Shown here: one piece after another, positions 42,201 to 57,200 of the stretch | How the letters are laid out: each line of letters begins with the position of its first letter | Numbering within the stretch: the stretch's first letter is position 1 | From: Rhynchonema sp. JSB1_4 | Lineage: Eukaryota; Nematoda; Chromadorea; Monhysterida; Xyalidae | Direction: 5' to 3' | Assembly (NCBI GenBank): GCA_030248065.1 | Contig: JASAMV010008773.1 | Coordinates: 1 to 64,000, forward strand | DNA: 64,000 bases | Made by a program: the position numbers and the translations under genes | The notes under the pieces: generated by a model | The model's input: the letters and a program-made list of their open reading frames with translations, nothing else | Told to the model about the DNA's origin: nothing | Databases searched by the model: none

Positions 42201-45200
42201 TGCAGCTGAAACATTAGTTTTTTATTTATATGTTTTCGGTCGGGGTTTTGAAAAGTCATACTCTAATTATTGTGAGATTAATGTCATATGTCGTAAACGG
42301 GCTTGATAACAAGGGACCTGCGAAAGCGTAAATGCAGGGACGAGACAGAAATGTTTTCCAAATCGTAATTCCCATTTTACGGTAATGCCGAAATCACCAA
42401 ATTAAACATGAGATATCAGCTAAGCATACCGTGAATCGATCATCACCGGGTCTGCGTGTCCATTTCAACTGCAACGCAGTGGGCGTGCACTTGGCCAATT
42501 GCGGCGCACTCGGTTGTGGTGGTGGGGCGCCCATAGTGTTCGCCATCAGCACATCACTTGGCTCACTTGCACCTGCGATGGACAGATTTCACAACATGGA
42601 TTCATTAATTCAAGGACAGTGCCCAAAATGGTGATGGGCTCAGACTTGTTTTTGTCTCGTGTGACTTATGTAAAGGGTACTTCGAGATTCACTGATGTAG
42701 CCATTTGTGACCGCCGTAAAATGTGTTCCCCAACAGCTGGTCGATAAAGAACTTTGACGCTGTTCGACATTTGCGTCATAATTATATGAGGAGCCTATAT
42801 ACATACATTCCGTTTGCACGTCACGTGAAACCCGGTAAAACCAGAAAACCGATAACTAGGTTTCATACCAATCCCAACACCTCACCATTAGCGTTGTGGG
42901 CGAGCACCCGTATGGCATAGAGACAGTTTGGTTGGAGTTTTCGAATGTTGTATTGTTCGTTGGGACCACTGTATACTTCGATGAATTGGTGCTGGGTGGG
43001 GGGCTGTGATACGGTAGCTGGATCGGCGATCTGCAGTCGGCAAAATTGGGTGTACAATTTGGTATAGGTTCAAAAACAAGATAAAAGTTGCTATGATATT
43101 GTTATCATGTCCATAGTGTTGGCCGGTGTCAAACTGGTTGACCGAATCGGACTTGCGGTGGTGACTGGGTTTTGTTGAATTGCACTTCGAGATTTACCTC
43201 TCATTTAGACCCACGTAAAAGCTGTTTCCTAACTGTCTGCTAACAACTTTTACGCCGCCCAAGTGGGATCAATAAGACCTTTGGAAATATGTTTGAGTCA
43301 AGAGAGGTCACGTGGTGACCAAGGCAGATCCAATCCGATCGGATTCGATCAGCAACTTTGATCCCGACCGTTGTGCTTATTGCAACCGCTTGCGAAACCC
43401 CCAAGAGAATTACAGGTTTCCAGCCCGTTCCCACGCACCTCACACATCTCCAAAGCATATTTGCTGACGGGCGCGCCATTGTCGTGCGGACGTTTCCACT
43501 GCGCACAGATGAAATTCCTGCCGCGTTTGGCCATGCGGGGCACCAGGGGCTTGTCGGGTTGGGCTGATTTGGTGACAAAATGGACGGCCACCGATGGCTC
43601 ACCCACCAGGCCGCGCTCAGCCAACGATGCTGCGAAAGGGGTGAAGGATTAGGTGCGGGTACTCTATTCGTTTTTTAAGCTCCCTTTTGATCAGACCAAA
43701 TTAGTATCAAACTCGTTGGTTGGCCCGGTACGGTCTTGAACTATTCAGTTGACTTGTGCGTACTGACATTTCGAGAGTTGCTGAATTTCGACCAGCGCAA
43801 AGCTGGTCCAAGAACTAAACAGGTGCTCAACGCTGGTCGTAAGTCGTGTCATTAGTAAATCTTGGAGTTGTATCGCTGAGGCCAGACAGGTTCGGACAGA
43901 TTACGAAGTTTGATACGGTTGATAGACTCTCTTCTCCTCGTACCTTGCAATCGAACGTAATATTCGGATGACGGTTTGAGTTCGCACACACGCAACTGTT
44001 GTTGTTGGTTGGGGGACAGGTGGTCAGTGACCATGGCCGGGCTGCAAAATTGAAATCTTGATATGAATCTCACAAATTCCAAGTTTTCAATTCAAATTTC
44101 AAGTGTTCAATTGAAACCGATCAAAGACTGCAACTCACTTAAAAGACTTGATCACATTTGAAATTCCGTGTTCGCTCAATTTGATTTCGTACGCAAAATC
44201 GCTGGCGTCAAATTGCGGGAACGGTCCACCGCTGGCAGATGCTTCTGATGTGTCCAGGGGCTGCCACGATATGACTGCCTCACGTGCTGACACGTTCACA
44301 ATCTGTGAAACATCACATTGCTTAGACAGAGCTGGTGGGTACACTAGGCGCAATGTTTCATTGCCTTCTTAATGATGGGAATGTGAATTTCACAGCGATA
44401 CTTTTTTTTGGTTGCCCGTTTCGATCGCTGCTTTCCAGATGCACCAAATGGCCACGTAATTTCAAAATGTTATCGGCATCACACAATGGGCATGATAACA
44501 ACCAGGGGGGAGACGTCACCTGGGGGACCATGCACTTGGCTTTCATAGACATGTAACGGAAATTTTCTTCCTTTGTTCAAAGGATTTAAAACCACAGTAG
44601 CCCGTACCGTAATTGGCTGGACACGACCCAACATCTCGGTCATTTTCTCAATGTCCTCGTCCTCGACCACCGCCGACGCACCGGATCGACTGTCCTCTGG
44701 TTCGGCTTCGTCCGGGAATCCTGGGAGAGCTTTGTTTTATTTCACATTGTCATTAACTTTAATTTATCACCACTAGTAAGTACAAATTTGTGATTATTGT
44801 TTTTTTGCGGTAAAATGCTACTGGTCGTGCCATTTTCATCACGTGACTTCTCGTTTTGTGGATACTTCGATGTCTGTTGCCGACGCTTAATTTTGACCAC
44901 CGTACAAGTTGTGTATTGGCTGATGAAATAACCTTTGTCCTGACCAAAAGTTATAGTGTCATCAATACCTAGCAACGGGAAAGTTTCCTTTTGACTGAAA
45001 GCCGCGCGACCATAGAACAAGACCGATCTGTACCTGACCAATCACCAAATTTGTTTGGACTCTGAACTTTACACCTGCTACTCTGCTACTGCAACGGAAA
45101 ACAAGCGTCACTCTGATGGAAAACAACAAAAAAATTTGTGGAAAAGTGACTAAAAACTTCCCAGATAACTAACCATCCTCATTCAGCGCAGTCTGTCCGC

Positions 45201-48200
45201 TGGTTGCATGACTGCTCGATGGTCCCACTTGGCCCTGCGATGCCTGGCTGTGTCGTTTGCCCTTTGGACCGGTTGGTGGGCCCTGCATCATCTGTGGTGG
45301 GGTGTTCCAACGTTGCATCGGCATGTGACCTTGCGGACCACCAGCAGCATTCGTGGGACCCACTTGTTGCCCACCACTGGCCACCGCTGGCCCGGGACGA
45401 CCGGCGTAACCTGCAGAAAATTAGGGAAATTTAAAATCACTACAGAAAAATGCGCTTTTTTATTTTGTGTTAACCGATGCACTCTGACCGTCTCGAGATT
45501 TTTGTTAAAGTTCGCCGTTTTAGCAGATTGTCTGTCCCGATCAAACCACTCCCACAAATATCCATGCCCAGTTTTTATCACCTGAGCAGCGCGTTCTAGT
45601 TTTGCGTTAGTTTTTTTTACCATCTTTGGTATAGGCTGTCGTTCTTTTGTGCGATTGTGTGAACGAAAGAATACGAGTATCCCACATCCAGGTGTACACT
45701 GTACACGCGCGCAATGCACAAATACAGTGTGTGGGCGAACGTCATACATCTTTACGATCTCAAACTTTACAACTTTGTGTTACCAGGCACAAGGCCCGCG
45801 TGTATCGTGTTCTTTTGTGTTTTAGGTGATTCGCCAAACATGCATAGCACACCCATTTTGGCGAATTACGATTTTTTTGGAAAAAAGTGCATCAGCCATG
45901 CAACAGAATCCCATATTTCATCTTACGAGTGCGAAACTTCTGCCATACTGCACAACTTTCAAACTTTTTCTTCCATTTACCTATCCAGTTTCATGACACG
46001 GTACCATGCACGACTTTCGATAGAGAAAATACAATACATTTCACTCAAACAGTTCTTTTTCTTCATCTGCCTATTGAGAAAAACCGATCCCCACATACGC
46101 GAAATGCTGTCAACGTGAAGGACAAGAGAATTCTCAAAGCGACCAGTGAATTTCAAGACACTTTTACCAACTCACAGCCAGGGTTGGGCAAAAAAAACGA
46201 CGGCGTTTTTTCTTAAAAAAAACGACGTTTTTTTTAAAAAAAAAAAAGGGGTTTTTTTTTTTTTTTTTTTTATTCTTTTTTCTTTTTTAATAGAAAAAAT
46301 TTTTTTATTGTCGCCCCAGTAGAGCGTAGATCGAAAAGGGTTAAAATTTTTTTCTTAAGAATATTTTTTTTCTTTCTTTTTTTTTGTTGGGGTTTGGTAA
46401 ATTTACGTTTTTTTAAAAAAAAACGATTTTTTGGAAAAAAACGTTTTTTGCCCAACCCTGCTCACAGCATTGAATGTAACGTGCGCGCATATTGAATGAA
46501 GGAAAATAGTTTTGCGGCCAGCCAGGCCCTGCAGGCAAAGTGTACCATGCACTAGAATTAGAACAACCTGCATGAGACCATTACGCACACGATCAAAGTT
46601 GTCGGGTACAGCAGAATCAAAGCAACGAAAGAGAAAATCATCGTGGGCACCCGATAATTGAAGAAAGGAATAAGATACCGACCTGTCGATTGACGTTGCT
46701 GCTGTATTCGCGCCATTTTGCGACAGATTACGTTGACGTGTATAATACCACGTGCAAAAGTCAAGTAATTTTAATCGCTATGTGGGTATGCGCTGTTTTG
46801 GTTGACTGAGACAAAACTTTTGGCGTTGGTTGGCAGGCATGAAACGTTTTGGAACAATGTGTGTGTGTGTGCTGCTGTTTTGGGTGCACAGGTACACGAT
46901 CGACAGGCAGTATATGAATAATTTGTCCAACAGCATGTATGTACATATACACTACACTATTTGGTGCTCGTTCTTCTTTTTGCTGTTGTGCGGATACACA
47001 TGCCCAAACGATCACTTGTTGTGTTGCTCTGCTCTGCTGTGTTCACCTGCTGCTCAAATAGGTACACGTCACGTTTTACAAATTGCCTGCCTGTATACAG
47101 TCAAATTGCCCAACTGTGCACAAAGCAAAGCACATAACCAAATCACACAAACGAAAGATTTACCTATGCTAAACGTGTGTGGTGACAATGGACTGGCCCT
47201 AAACTTGGCTATGCACTTTCGTTTTGACCCATGCCAACCCTGCCTGCTGCCACACCCAAAGTTTGGCAGGGTTTGTTTGTATGTTTGGTGGTGAGAGATG
47301 AGTTCAACGCTTGGTGGTTTCTTCAATTTGAAAATTGAACATGAAGAAAGTTGCACGCCTTGGTGTAATCAATCAGATGTATAATACCATCAACTTTTTC
47401 CCTGTGTTGGGGGCAACTCAGAAAATTTTGGCAAAACGCTCGATGACATCTGCCTCCTCGGTGTTGTGCAAATGTCAGTTTTTTTCAAATAACACCACAA
47501 GACACACTTGTCATTCGCCCCCAAACACCTGGGAACAACAACAGTTCCACATCTCACTGACGTACATGTATGTAGACGAAGCACGAACTTGTATTTGCAA
47601 AATTTACTTAATTTCCACCCACAGCACACGCAGATTCCCACACGCAAATCACACAACCACAATCAGGGAAAAGGGGCAGGTGCACACGCAGGTTTCAAGT
47701 GTATACATGGAAAAAGTGCACATGAAAAAGTGCCATTTTATCACGTGCCCCCCATGGTAGTAGTTATACCATCAGAAGCCTTTGGTCAACACACGGAATG
47801 CAGGAACAAGATGGCAAATTACGTTAAAAAAGCGCTCACCCCGCGCACAATAACAAGGCTGCTCAAAGCAGAGTATGGATACGGTAGTGGAAAGCGACAG
47901 AATTACGAAAAAAACACCTGCGATATATTATATGTAACACATGGGTGTACGCACGCAAGCCCCAGTTCTGAACTTCACCTAAGAAATAAATTTCTCCTGG
48001 ACCTTTTTGCTAGCACGGACACCTGCATAGGCAGAATCGAAACACGAAAAACCAAAATAACCTTCCCCAGGCCGACAGTTTTTAGTGACTCAATCACATT
48101 ACACACAAATTCAGTAACATTCGCTATAAACGTTTTTGAGCCGGATTAAGCGAGGGTGGTTTGTCCACATGCAAAACACTGTATACTAGTATTTTGTGCA

Positions 48201-51200
48201 AAACGTTATTTTGCGGATACGCTTTCAGAACTGAAACCTGTTTTCTGAACCAAAAAAAAGAACTGTTTTGCTGACGTGGAATTATGACAAAAACACTATT
48301 TGAATTTATATTTGATGATGATGTTTGAAAAAACTCGGATTATAAGGCGAATTATTCTCAGTTTTCACTGAATCCAAAATAAAAACTAAAGTCTGATCAA
48401 CACGCAGAATGATTTTGAAAACGGTTTTCAATATTTTTCTAAATCAACCCACATAAACTAGAATGACCGCAGACACTTGGTCGCCCAACTCCATCATAAA
48501 ATTAAAATCTCGAAAACGTCTGTGAGTGCATAGCCAGCCCTCAAGTCAGGTCAGAGTGCAATGATTCAAAACATTGATTTCGTAGGTCATCGATCAGCCA
48601 AAAATCGTCATAAAAACGTTAACCAAATGAAAACAAACATGATCTAATAAATTAGTAGTAGCGCATATTTCCGGGTTACAACAAGTGAAATTGAATAATA
48701 TGACCGTGAAACATCAGCATGTGAGCTCAATAAACACAGGCCAATGTCAAACGCGGTGATCGGCCCTGTCTTGCCTTGGTCACTTTATCTGTGACATGAC
48801 ATTATAAAAATTATTTGCATTTGTGCCACTTGTATTTCGACTTGCGTAAAAAACTTGTTCGGATTGGTGGCATCATAGTGAAGTTTGAAACATCATTGTC
48901 ACGCGACCAGAACAAGACCGCGCAGTGTTTCATACAGTATGTACATATCTGGTGAGATATTCTCAGTGTGAGCATATACCTGATGTTTCAGCTTGCCTAC
49001 ATAAACAAACGACAGCCTGCGACCAACCTTCAACGTTATTCGGCGGACATTCATGGTATTCCTGCTGCGTGGTGGTGGCGTACATGATGGGGGTTTGGGG
49101 ATGCCCCTGTGGCGTGCCCGCAGGCCCGGCAACCCCTGGGGAAGCACCGTAGACGACCATGGGTGGGGGGCCGGGCGGTGGCGGTTGGCTGTAGCCGAAC
49201 GGCGGGGGTGTGATCGACGAACCATTCGGAGCGAATATGAGCGGACCTGCAAGCATTGATTGTATTAAAATAAATAAATACAAAAATATACACAATGGCC
49301 GCTATCTTGCCTTGGTGATATCAACTTTTTCTTGGTATTTGGTGCGACTACATATGTGATTTTAGTCAACGTTAAGGTTGTATCAAGAGGCACTACGCTA
49401 CTCGAATTTGCTGCTACGAACTACACCTACATACATAGTAAACCTCAAATTTCAATCCGATACGATCACCAAGTTTGATACCGTTCCAAAGCAATACATA
49501 AAAATAAACATGAACATACCAGTGCCGGGCGCGACAGGTGCACCAGACTGGCTCGAGCCTGATGTTCCAGGGGCGGCAGCGGCAGACGGAGTGACGAACG
49601 GGCCAGAGACCTGCTGAAAATAGAAGGGGAATGATTTAGAGCGAGATAGACTCTAAAATTCATCGTTTTTAATGATTTATCGTATATTTCAGGGAGCTTT
49701 GTTTCGTTTTGTGTTTTCACGCTGTGTTGTTTTTTACCATTGCATTTGCTTCGCTGTACTTTTGTGTTGTGTCGAACAGATTTTTTCGACTTCCTTCTTC
49801 GTACACGTGCTTTGTAACTGGCTTCCAGCCCCAGACATCCGTAAGCCACTCGATTTGCAAACAAAAAATGACGTATTACATCAACATTATGCTGCAGAGC
49901 GCACAAACCCATCCAACTCACTAAAGTGCATCCGGGATACACGTTGTAGAATAATCTGGTGGGAGCATCTCCCGGTTTACTACGACAAAGCATATTAGCC
50001 CCCACAATATCCATTATTGTTATAGTGCTTGGACCGCTAAATGGCCCATAGTGTGCACTCAAACAACAACAATAACGTTTATTCAAAAGCATCCGTGAGT
50101 CCCATTTCAAAGAGCAGTGAGTTGCACCGAGTAGTGTAACTGAGTCAACGTTGCAGCTACCAACCAGGCTGTGACGGCGTCAGAGGAGCACAAGCCAGAG
50201 CCAGGCACCTGCGTCCTCAACAGACGACCAGTCATCACGTCAGTTTGTCTTCACGTGCAAGACAATCTAATATGGGACAAGAATCTATGTTTTTGGATAT
50301 TGACCCAGATTTAGAAGTACGCCAAAGTTGCTGACCCCGAGCCCAGTTCCGGGATCTGTTTTTTTCCTTCTGACCGCCTCGCCGAGACACTAAAATGTCA
50401 AATCCGTAATGTTTTTGCATTCTTATTGCGACCGACATCTGGCACCGTTTATGTGCGCGCGCCGAAAACAAGAGACCAGAAGAGAAAAAACGCTTTTATC
50501 GCAGCTCAACTTTATCTGTGTGTGTGTGTGATGAGCGAAAAAACAACAAACTCCCGTGCAGTCGACACAGTAAACGAAGAAACGTGGTGCTCGGAAAAAA
50601 GTGTTGCATAATGTTTGTCTTACGCGGGTTGTTGGCTGACACCCAATCCCCTTGCCGCGAGACAACACGTTCGGATTGGCTTGGCGCCATGACAAGCCCT
50701 AATGGCTGGTTGTTTGAAGCATCCGTTCCGTCTCCATAGGTCCAAACAACATCGACTGCCTCCTGTTCCATTTGTGTTGTTGTTGTTGTCGTCGTTGCTT
50801 CACGTGTTTCCTGTCTACGCTTTCGAGCTTGCACACTTTGGTTCCAGACTGCGTGTGTTCTCCAGCAGTGAAATGAGCATTCGACCAATTTATTACCGTG
50901 ACACACATGTGGTGTGCTCAAACCAAACCACAAACTATTCCAAGTCAATAAGCCGCCCCCCTCACTGCGTTCAAATGACGCAATAATGCATTTCGTTTAC
51001 AACACTCGCTCTTTTCTTCACAGTAATACAAATTGTTATGATTGCAAATATTTGTGCGGGAAAGCCCCTTTTCGATCGAGCAGCGAAAAAGTTTTTTTGG
51101 TCTCGACCACAAAGTTTTCAATTTGGAGAGACGTGGCCTGGCCGTAGATAGACGCATTCGCAATTATACACATATGCATATCCTATAGTTTCATACAGAA

Positions 51201-54200
51201 AGGCACAACTTTGTTGTATGACATAAAAAAGGCGGGAAAAACGAATAACGAACAGGAACGTTCTGCTGGCCGGGTGCGACAATAACAACACGACGAGTGG
51301 CAACATCAGAAACGAGAATCAAAACGCGAACACACGCAGACACAAAGTGTTGTTGACTCGCGCACAAAGTTGGGTCACCGAAAAAGTGTTCCCCCATCTT
51401 ATTTTGCGTTCACGTCGGGCTGCCCCTGCTGTCAGACTTGTGCTGATGGACGTGGCTACAGTCCACATACCAATTAGTGAATCGATCGGGTTGGCCCGCA
51501 TAACAAAAAAGGAAAAAGGGCATCAGCCAAGTTCGGCCAATCCATGTCTGGTTAGATTGACTGCCCAGAAACTGGACTGTAGCTTTGCGTTGAGTTCTTC
51601 GACATGTGACAACAACATAAGCGCGCGAAATTTGGTGAATAGACATAATGTCTGAATGCATACGTAAGATTGGCGTTGGACGAACACACACGTATAAAAA
51701 CCAAAGTGACACCTATAAGTATTCGCCGATATTGTGTGGACGTGTACTTCTCTCACGCCACAATTCCGCGTTACTGTAACTTGGTGTGGGGCAGTGGGAA
51801 ACTTTGCCAGCTGTGCTCTTGATGTCACATCACAACCACGCTGTCCAACACTTACACTACATATCAAGGTGCACAAAAGTGTTAATGCTGATTGTAATTG
51901 CGTGAAAAAAACGGTTGCCGCCCCGCCGAAAAGACCTCGCGAAAAGTGGACAGCGCTTGTGTACGCACACTGCAAGGTTTCTTTTTTTCACAGCAGGGTT
52001 TTGGGCGGTGTTTGTGTTTGTTATCGCGTGTCTGCTCAGCGCCTCTTTACAATGACAGTTTTCGCGCAACGAAACTTGGCCCGCTTCCCGGTAGCCCAAA
52101 TCATAAATCAAAAAGCTGGGGTTAGAATAACACTTTTCAGCCTTCGGCAATCATATTTTTAGGAGAAAAGTTGTATTGTTGGAAAACACACTACAGTAGC
52201 CATGACATCCAAAAAACAATTCACAGCATATGATATTGATACTAACGTGCAGGCCCATCCCCGCCCATATTTGAAAAGGCAACAAGGGCCACATTCAAAT
52301 ACCATATAGTGTTCCCATAGATTGCTGATGCTGACAATGCAATATCTATATGGACAGGTCTACTATGTCAGAAGAGCACACATGGTCTTTATGCAGGGGC
52401 AGTTCGGTTGCCATTGACTTGCTTAGATGGTCGGTCGGTGTATGACTCCCTGCTACCCAGCAGAGAAAAACGGATATGAAACTCGTATATATGACACATG
52501 CAAGCAATATAGCAAACGCTCATGTGCACATACGTACAGTGCCTGCCTTTGTAATGTGCACATGCTTACTTACACGTACAGTATACAGTATACCAATGCG
52601 TACATTAATCAGTATGATGACCAGGCCTGTTTCCGTGGTATACGCGGTTACGCACAAAGCAGCTTGTATGCAAGCAATGACGTGTGACAGCATGCAATAC
52701 CGCATGGTGCTGCCACAGATGCGTAGGTGTGTATGCACCAAGCATACACTTGAAAGCCAATGTGCAGCCGTACGTGAAAGAAGTGTACCTTGTTATAGGT
52801 GTACATGTGTACGCACGTTCATTCATCCATCCGTCTGTACTTCGGTATGGAACATTCTGGCTTCGCAAACCAATATGGAATGATGACCTCCTACTCAACC
52901 ATAAAATGTCGTTTAGGCCCACCACCACGGTGTTCGATGGCCATTGGCAGCCTGACGGGCGTCCTTGCAGGCTGCCTGGTTTGGCTAGGCGTCCGGTCTG
53001 GGGCGCGCTGGCTGTGTGTGACGCAATACTTACTTACTGGACAGGCACATCACGTTATAAACAGCAGAACATTGCGGATGGCAGAAAGCATCCTTCAGCT
53101 CCATCTGTAACTGTCCCCCTTCCTCTGGCCGAGCGGCGCCACTTTCTGTTTATATCTTTACGTATCCACACACATACAGTGCATTCGACTGCTATGTATT
53201 GTACAGTATGGCTGTGTGTGTATGACTGTGATGTTTGTTATCGATCGAACCCTGTGTGCTCATACAAGCAAAGGTGCACTGTACGTGTACATACTGTATG
53301 TAAGTACACCTACAGCGTACAAGCTTCACGTGAATGTACATACAGGCGGCAATGTTTAAGCAACTGTGGCAAGAAAGTGTCCCCTTGACGCGACGAGGTG
53401 TGACTATTTTTCAATTCATTCAATCTTTATGTGGTCACAAACGTCATCGAAAACAGTCCGTCTGTATACTGTATCTGTGTTTGCGTGGTCAGAACCAACG
53501 GATTACGAGGATGATAAAAAGGCACACGCTTTTTTTAGTTTCTCTGTCTTAGACAAGGCCTTGCCTGGTTGTATGATGACGCAAGTGAGGTGCTTTGCTT
53601 GTTTTGCTGTCTGGCACTCAATGAGATAATATTCAAGTGAATGAACAGAGTGTGTGGAATGAACGTACCATCGGACCAGCGCTTTGCGGTGACAAGATCA
53701 GATGCCGTAAGATCCCGTTATCGTCCAGAATTTGCTGAACGAGATGACCAGGAGGCACGTGCAGAGGAAGCGGCAACGGGGGGACCATGCTTTGTGAGAC
53801 CATGCGCACAGTGGCTGGACCTGCAACGATATGATGAAATGATTAGGGCACGCATCAACGCCAGACCATGATTACTCCATCATTGGCTGATAATTACCAC
53901 AACTTCTGCTTCGTGCTTTGAAATTGTCCTAACCCCATTCCCATTCTCTTGTCGGTCAAGAGACATTCTCTGGTGGTCCAATGAAAGGGCCTATGTGTCA
54001 ACCTAATCTCACCAACATTGTACATATATATGCATCACTCCATGATTTGTTGGTTTTCGTGTCAATGTTTTTTTGTTGAATGCATGCGTACAAGATAGTT
54101 TGTCACTTCGAATCACACGGCAGACCAATCGACGACCTACCCACCTACAGCGTTCACACACATTTATGTCCTCCCTAACATTTGACACACAAACAAATGA

Positions 54201-57200
54201 ACGCCCGCGAACGCTGTCAACCCCGTCTGTGTGAGTGTGCGTGTTCCAAGCACAATGTTATCAACCAAGGTGTATGTGTGCATTTGGTACATCTATTCGT
54301 TTGTGAATTCGTTTTTTTGGTTGCGAAGTTGAAAAATACAAACATGTACGTGCCCCTGAATAATTTGCGTGTTTGTGTGTGTGTGTGTGTGTCCATGCCC
54401 ACGCACATGCATAATAACATGACCAGCGATTTTAACACCGCCGTCGAGACAGAACAAAACACCATCGATGGGGCTGTGCGCGCAGCCGACATGTGCGTCG
54501 AACAAACACGACATACGCGAAATACAGGACGGTTGTTTTTCCGAAGACTGCTGCTGGTTGGTACACGAATATGCACATAAAGTAAATTCTAGGTATATGT
54601 TGATTTAGATGTTGACGTCACACCGACTCACACGCACCTTATTTTAAATGTGGACAATGCACGTCAAACACTTGTACATATATGGTATTTTATGCACATG
54701 GTACATGTTGAATGACGTGCGCGAATCACAAAACAAGCACTCGAACGCACAATCGTGCCAACTCTGGGCGTATTTATTTCATTTAAGTTTTTATACATTA
54801 CCTTAGTTCAAAACATACATATGTCGTAAACCGAAGCCAATGCACACGTAAATTTAGACGATAGATGCATGAAAGCGCATTGAATTTGAGCACCATATAA
54901 AATAATAGTCAACCAAATCGAAAGACGCGCATGTTGTCATGCAAAAACTAATTTCAATTTTACTCAACAGTCATTAAGAGCTCTCCAGGTAACGCAAGTT
55001 AGAAACTTCCTTCTCAAGTGCGCTAATTTTACTTAGCGACTACCGGAACCGGTCTTTTTCCAAACGTTTGAATTGCCAATCATTCCCACCGCTTGTTGGA
55101 CCCCTTCCCATTAAAGTGTTGTGGCGTCCATAAATAATGTCATCTCATCAATATTGCACCGTCGTGGTTTTCGCTTGGTGTACACATGGTATGAACAACC
55201 AAACAAAAGATAACAGCACCCAGATTCGCAACATTGCCTGCCATTGATACAGATAGACACACTCTACGACACAACACCATCCAAACACGTCTGGATACAC
55301 AGACCTGACGTAGGTGGATGCTCTTTGACGTGTACTTAAAAGACGTTAGTTGAGTTCTGTGCTGTTGCTGTCTGTCTATTTGGCCTATGATCAGAGAGAG
55401 AGAGAGCACCTGAAATAGCACAGCCCCACCGCAGCACGTTAATATTGACAAAAGAATTTTGCCCCGCGATGAAAACGTTGTGTCGTCGATCACGGCGTTT
55501 ACCTACAACATCGACACACACACACACAGACACGAGTAAACGCTCTGGCATTGACAAACTCTCCGAGAATATTCGGTGCTGTTCTGGAGGTCCAACACCG
55601 CCACCAACATTTATATTTTATAAGTATGCACTAGACGCAGTGGACAACGCGACTCGGTGTGTTTGTTCTGTTGCACTTCGTAAATAGGCGACTAAGAATA
55701 ATACATACATGCCATCGATGCAACACACAACATTAACGTATTATATATTCAAGTAGACATCGTCGCGCGCGCACATACCAACTCATGTCTTTGCGCGCGC
55801 ACACAGAGTGCGCAAAAGACAATCCTCGTTCTCTACTTATTGCATCTATCGCCTAAAAACGAACGAACGTGGTGATTCGATGTATGTGTGTGTGAGTCGA
55901 ATGTACATAGTTAGTTAACAGCCGGTAGTGCTGACTTGACTGACAACACCTAGGCACCACCACACCACACACAGGTATGCAGCTGCTGGTGCATATCTGG
56001 GACTCACGCGCGCACACACGAGATGCGTGACAAACGCGTCGCACTAATTTCAACACCACGCAAAAAAACACTGTACCGTGCGGTACCAAGCGCACAACAC
56101 AACACGCACAGGTCAAAAAGGCGACACACGCCAAACGGTGACGGACGATCGGTATTAAAAACCCGATATGTGTGTTTGTACATAAAACAAACAAAACAAC
56201 ACTCAACGGCATCCACCAGCGGCAGTTTGAGAACGGACGGAACAATAATCCGCACTACAGACACGACTTTGTTCAGTAAGCGGCAAAACCCCACTCAAAA
56301 GCAGTCTCTAAACGCCTCAAGTTCACCCCGACTCACACATTTGTGGACGCTTAACACCAACCACACACACATATTATAATCGCGATGATTGAACACAGAA
56401 GTACAATGGGTCTGTATGAGTATAATGCGTACCACCAAGCACCAGTGGGTGCAGCTTTTCAGCACAAAAAGTGGGAAGAAAAACTGCAGTGTGAATGAAT
56501 GAGAGACTGACCGGGGATGTGTTGAATGTCGGAGCCGACTCTGACCGACAGCGTTTCACCGGCGTTCACATGCACGAATATGGTGTGGTTGTGTTGTGGC
56601 GGCGAATGTGCGACACCCGACTGCTGGCCGTTGACAACCGACGCACCGGCACCGCCGCTTGTTGTACCCGTTTGACCGGAGGAACCGGCAGGAGGACTGA
56701 CCGAGTGTCGAGTGGTGGACGTGTTCGATGCAATTGTCGTGCCGCCGTTCATGGTGGTCGTCGATGAGGAATGCTGCCCGGCGGTGGCCGATGTGCAATT
56801 GGCCGAGGTGACGCGACCCTTGTCAGGGGGCAGAGACTGGCCATGACCCGGCCCGACGGTCATGGTGTAGAGGGCGGGTGGGGGCACCGGTGTCGGACCA
56901 CTGGTCGGCGTCATCGACAACACGCCCGTGCTACACACCATCATCTGTGTGGCGCCCGGTGGTGGCATCATGGCCAGCTGGGGTGACAGGACACTGTCGA
57001 TCGACAGGTAGCTCGGTCGGCCACCGTAGTCGACAGCTGCTGACACGGCTGGATTGCCACAGGACGCGGCACTGCCGGCCGCCGACGCATTGGACGCGGT
57101 GGGTGTCAATAGGGAGTCGGTGGGTGGCGGGGTGATGTAAGTAGAAAGGGTGGGTGCCAACGACAAGGAGACGGATGACGATGGAGGCATGCCATTCACC

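Noticed and set aside
47508..48149. 213-codon plus-strand frame inside an FNDC3 intron
   Set aside because: No similarity I recognise, no splice or start context, composition like the surrounding intron, and antisense to the host gene. Kept only as a note.
54182..54580. 132-codon plus-strand frame in an FNDC3 intron
   Set aside because: It reads through a GT microsatellite (VCVCVCV), so it is a simple-repeat artefact.
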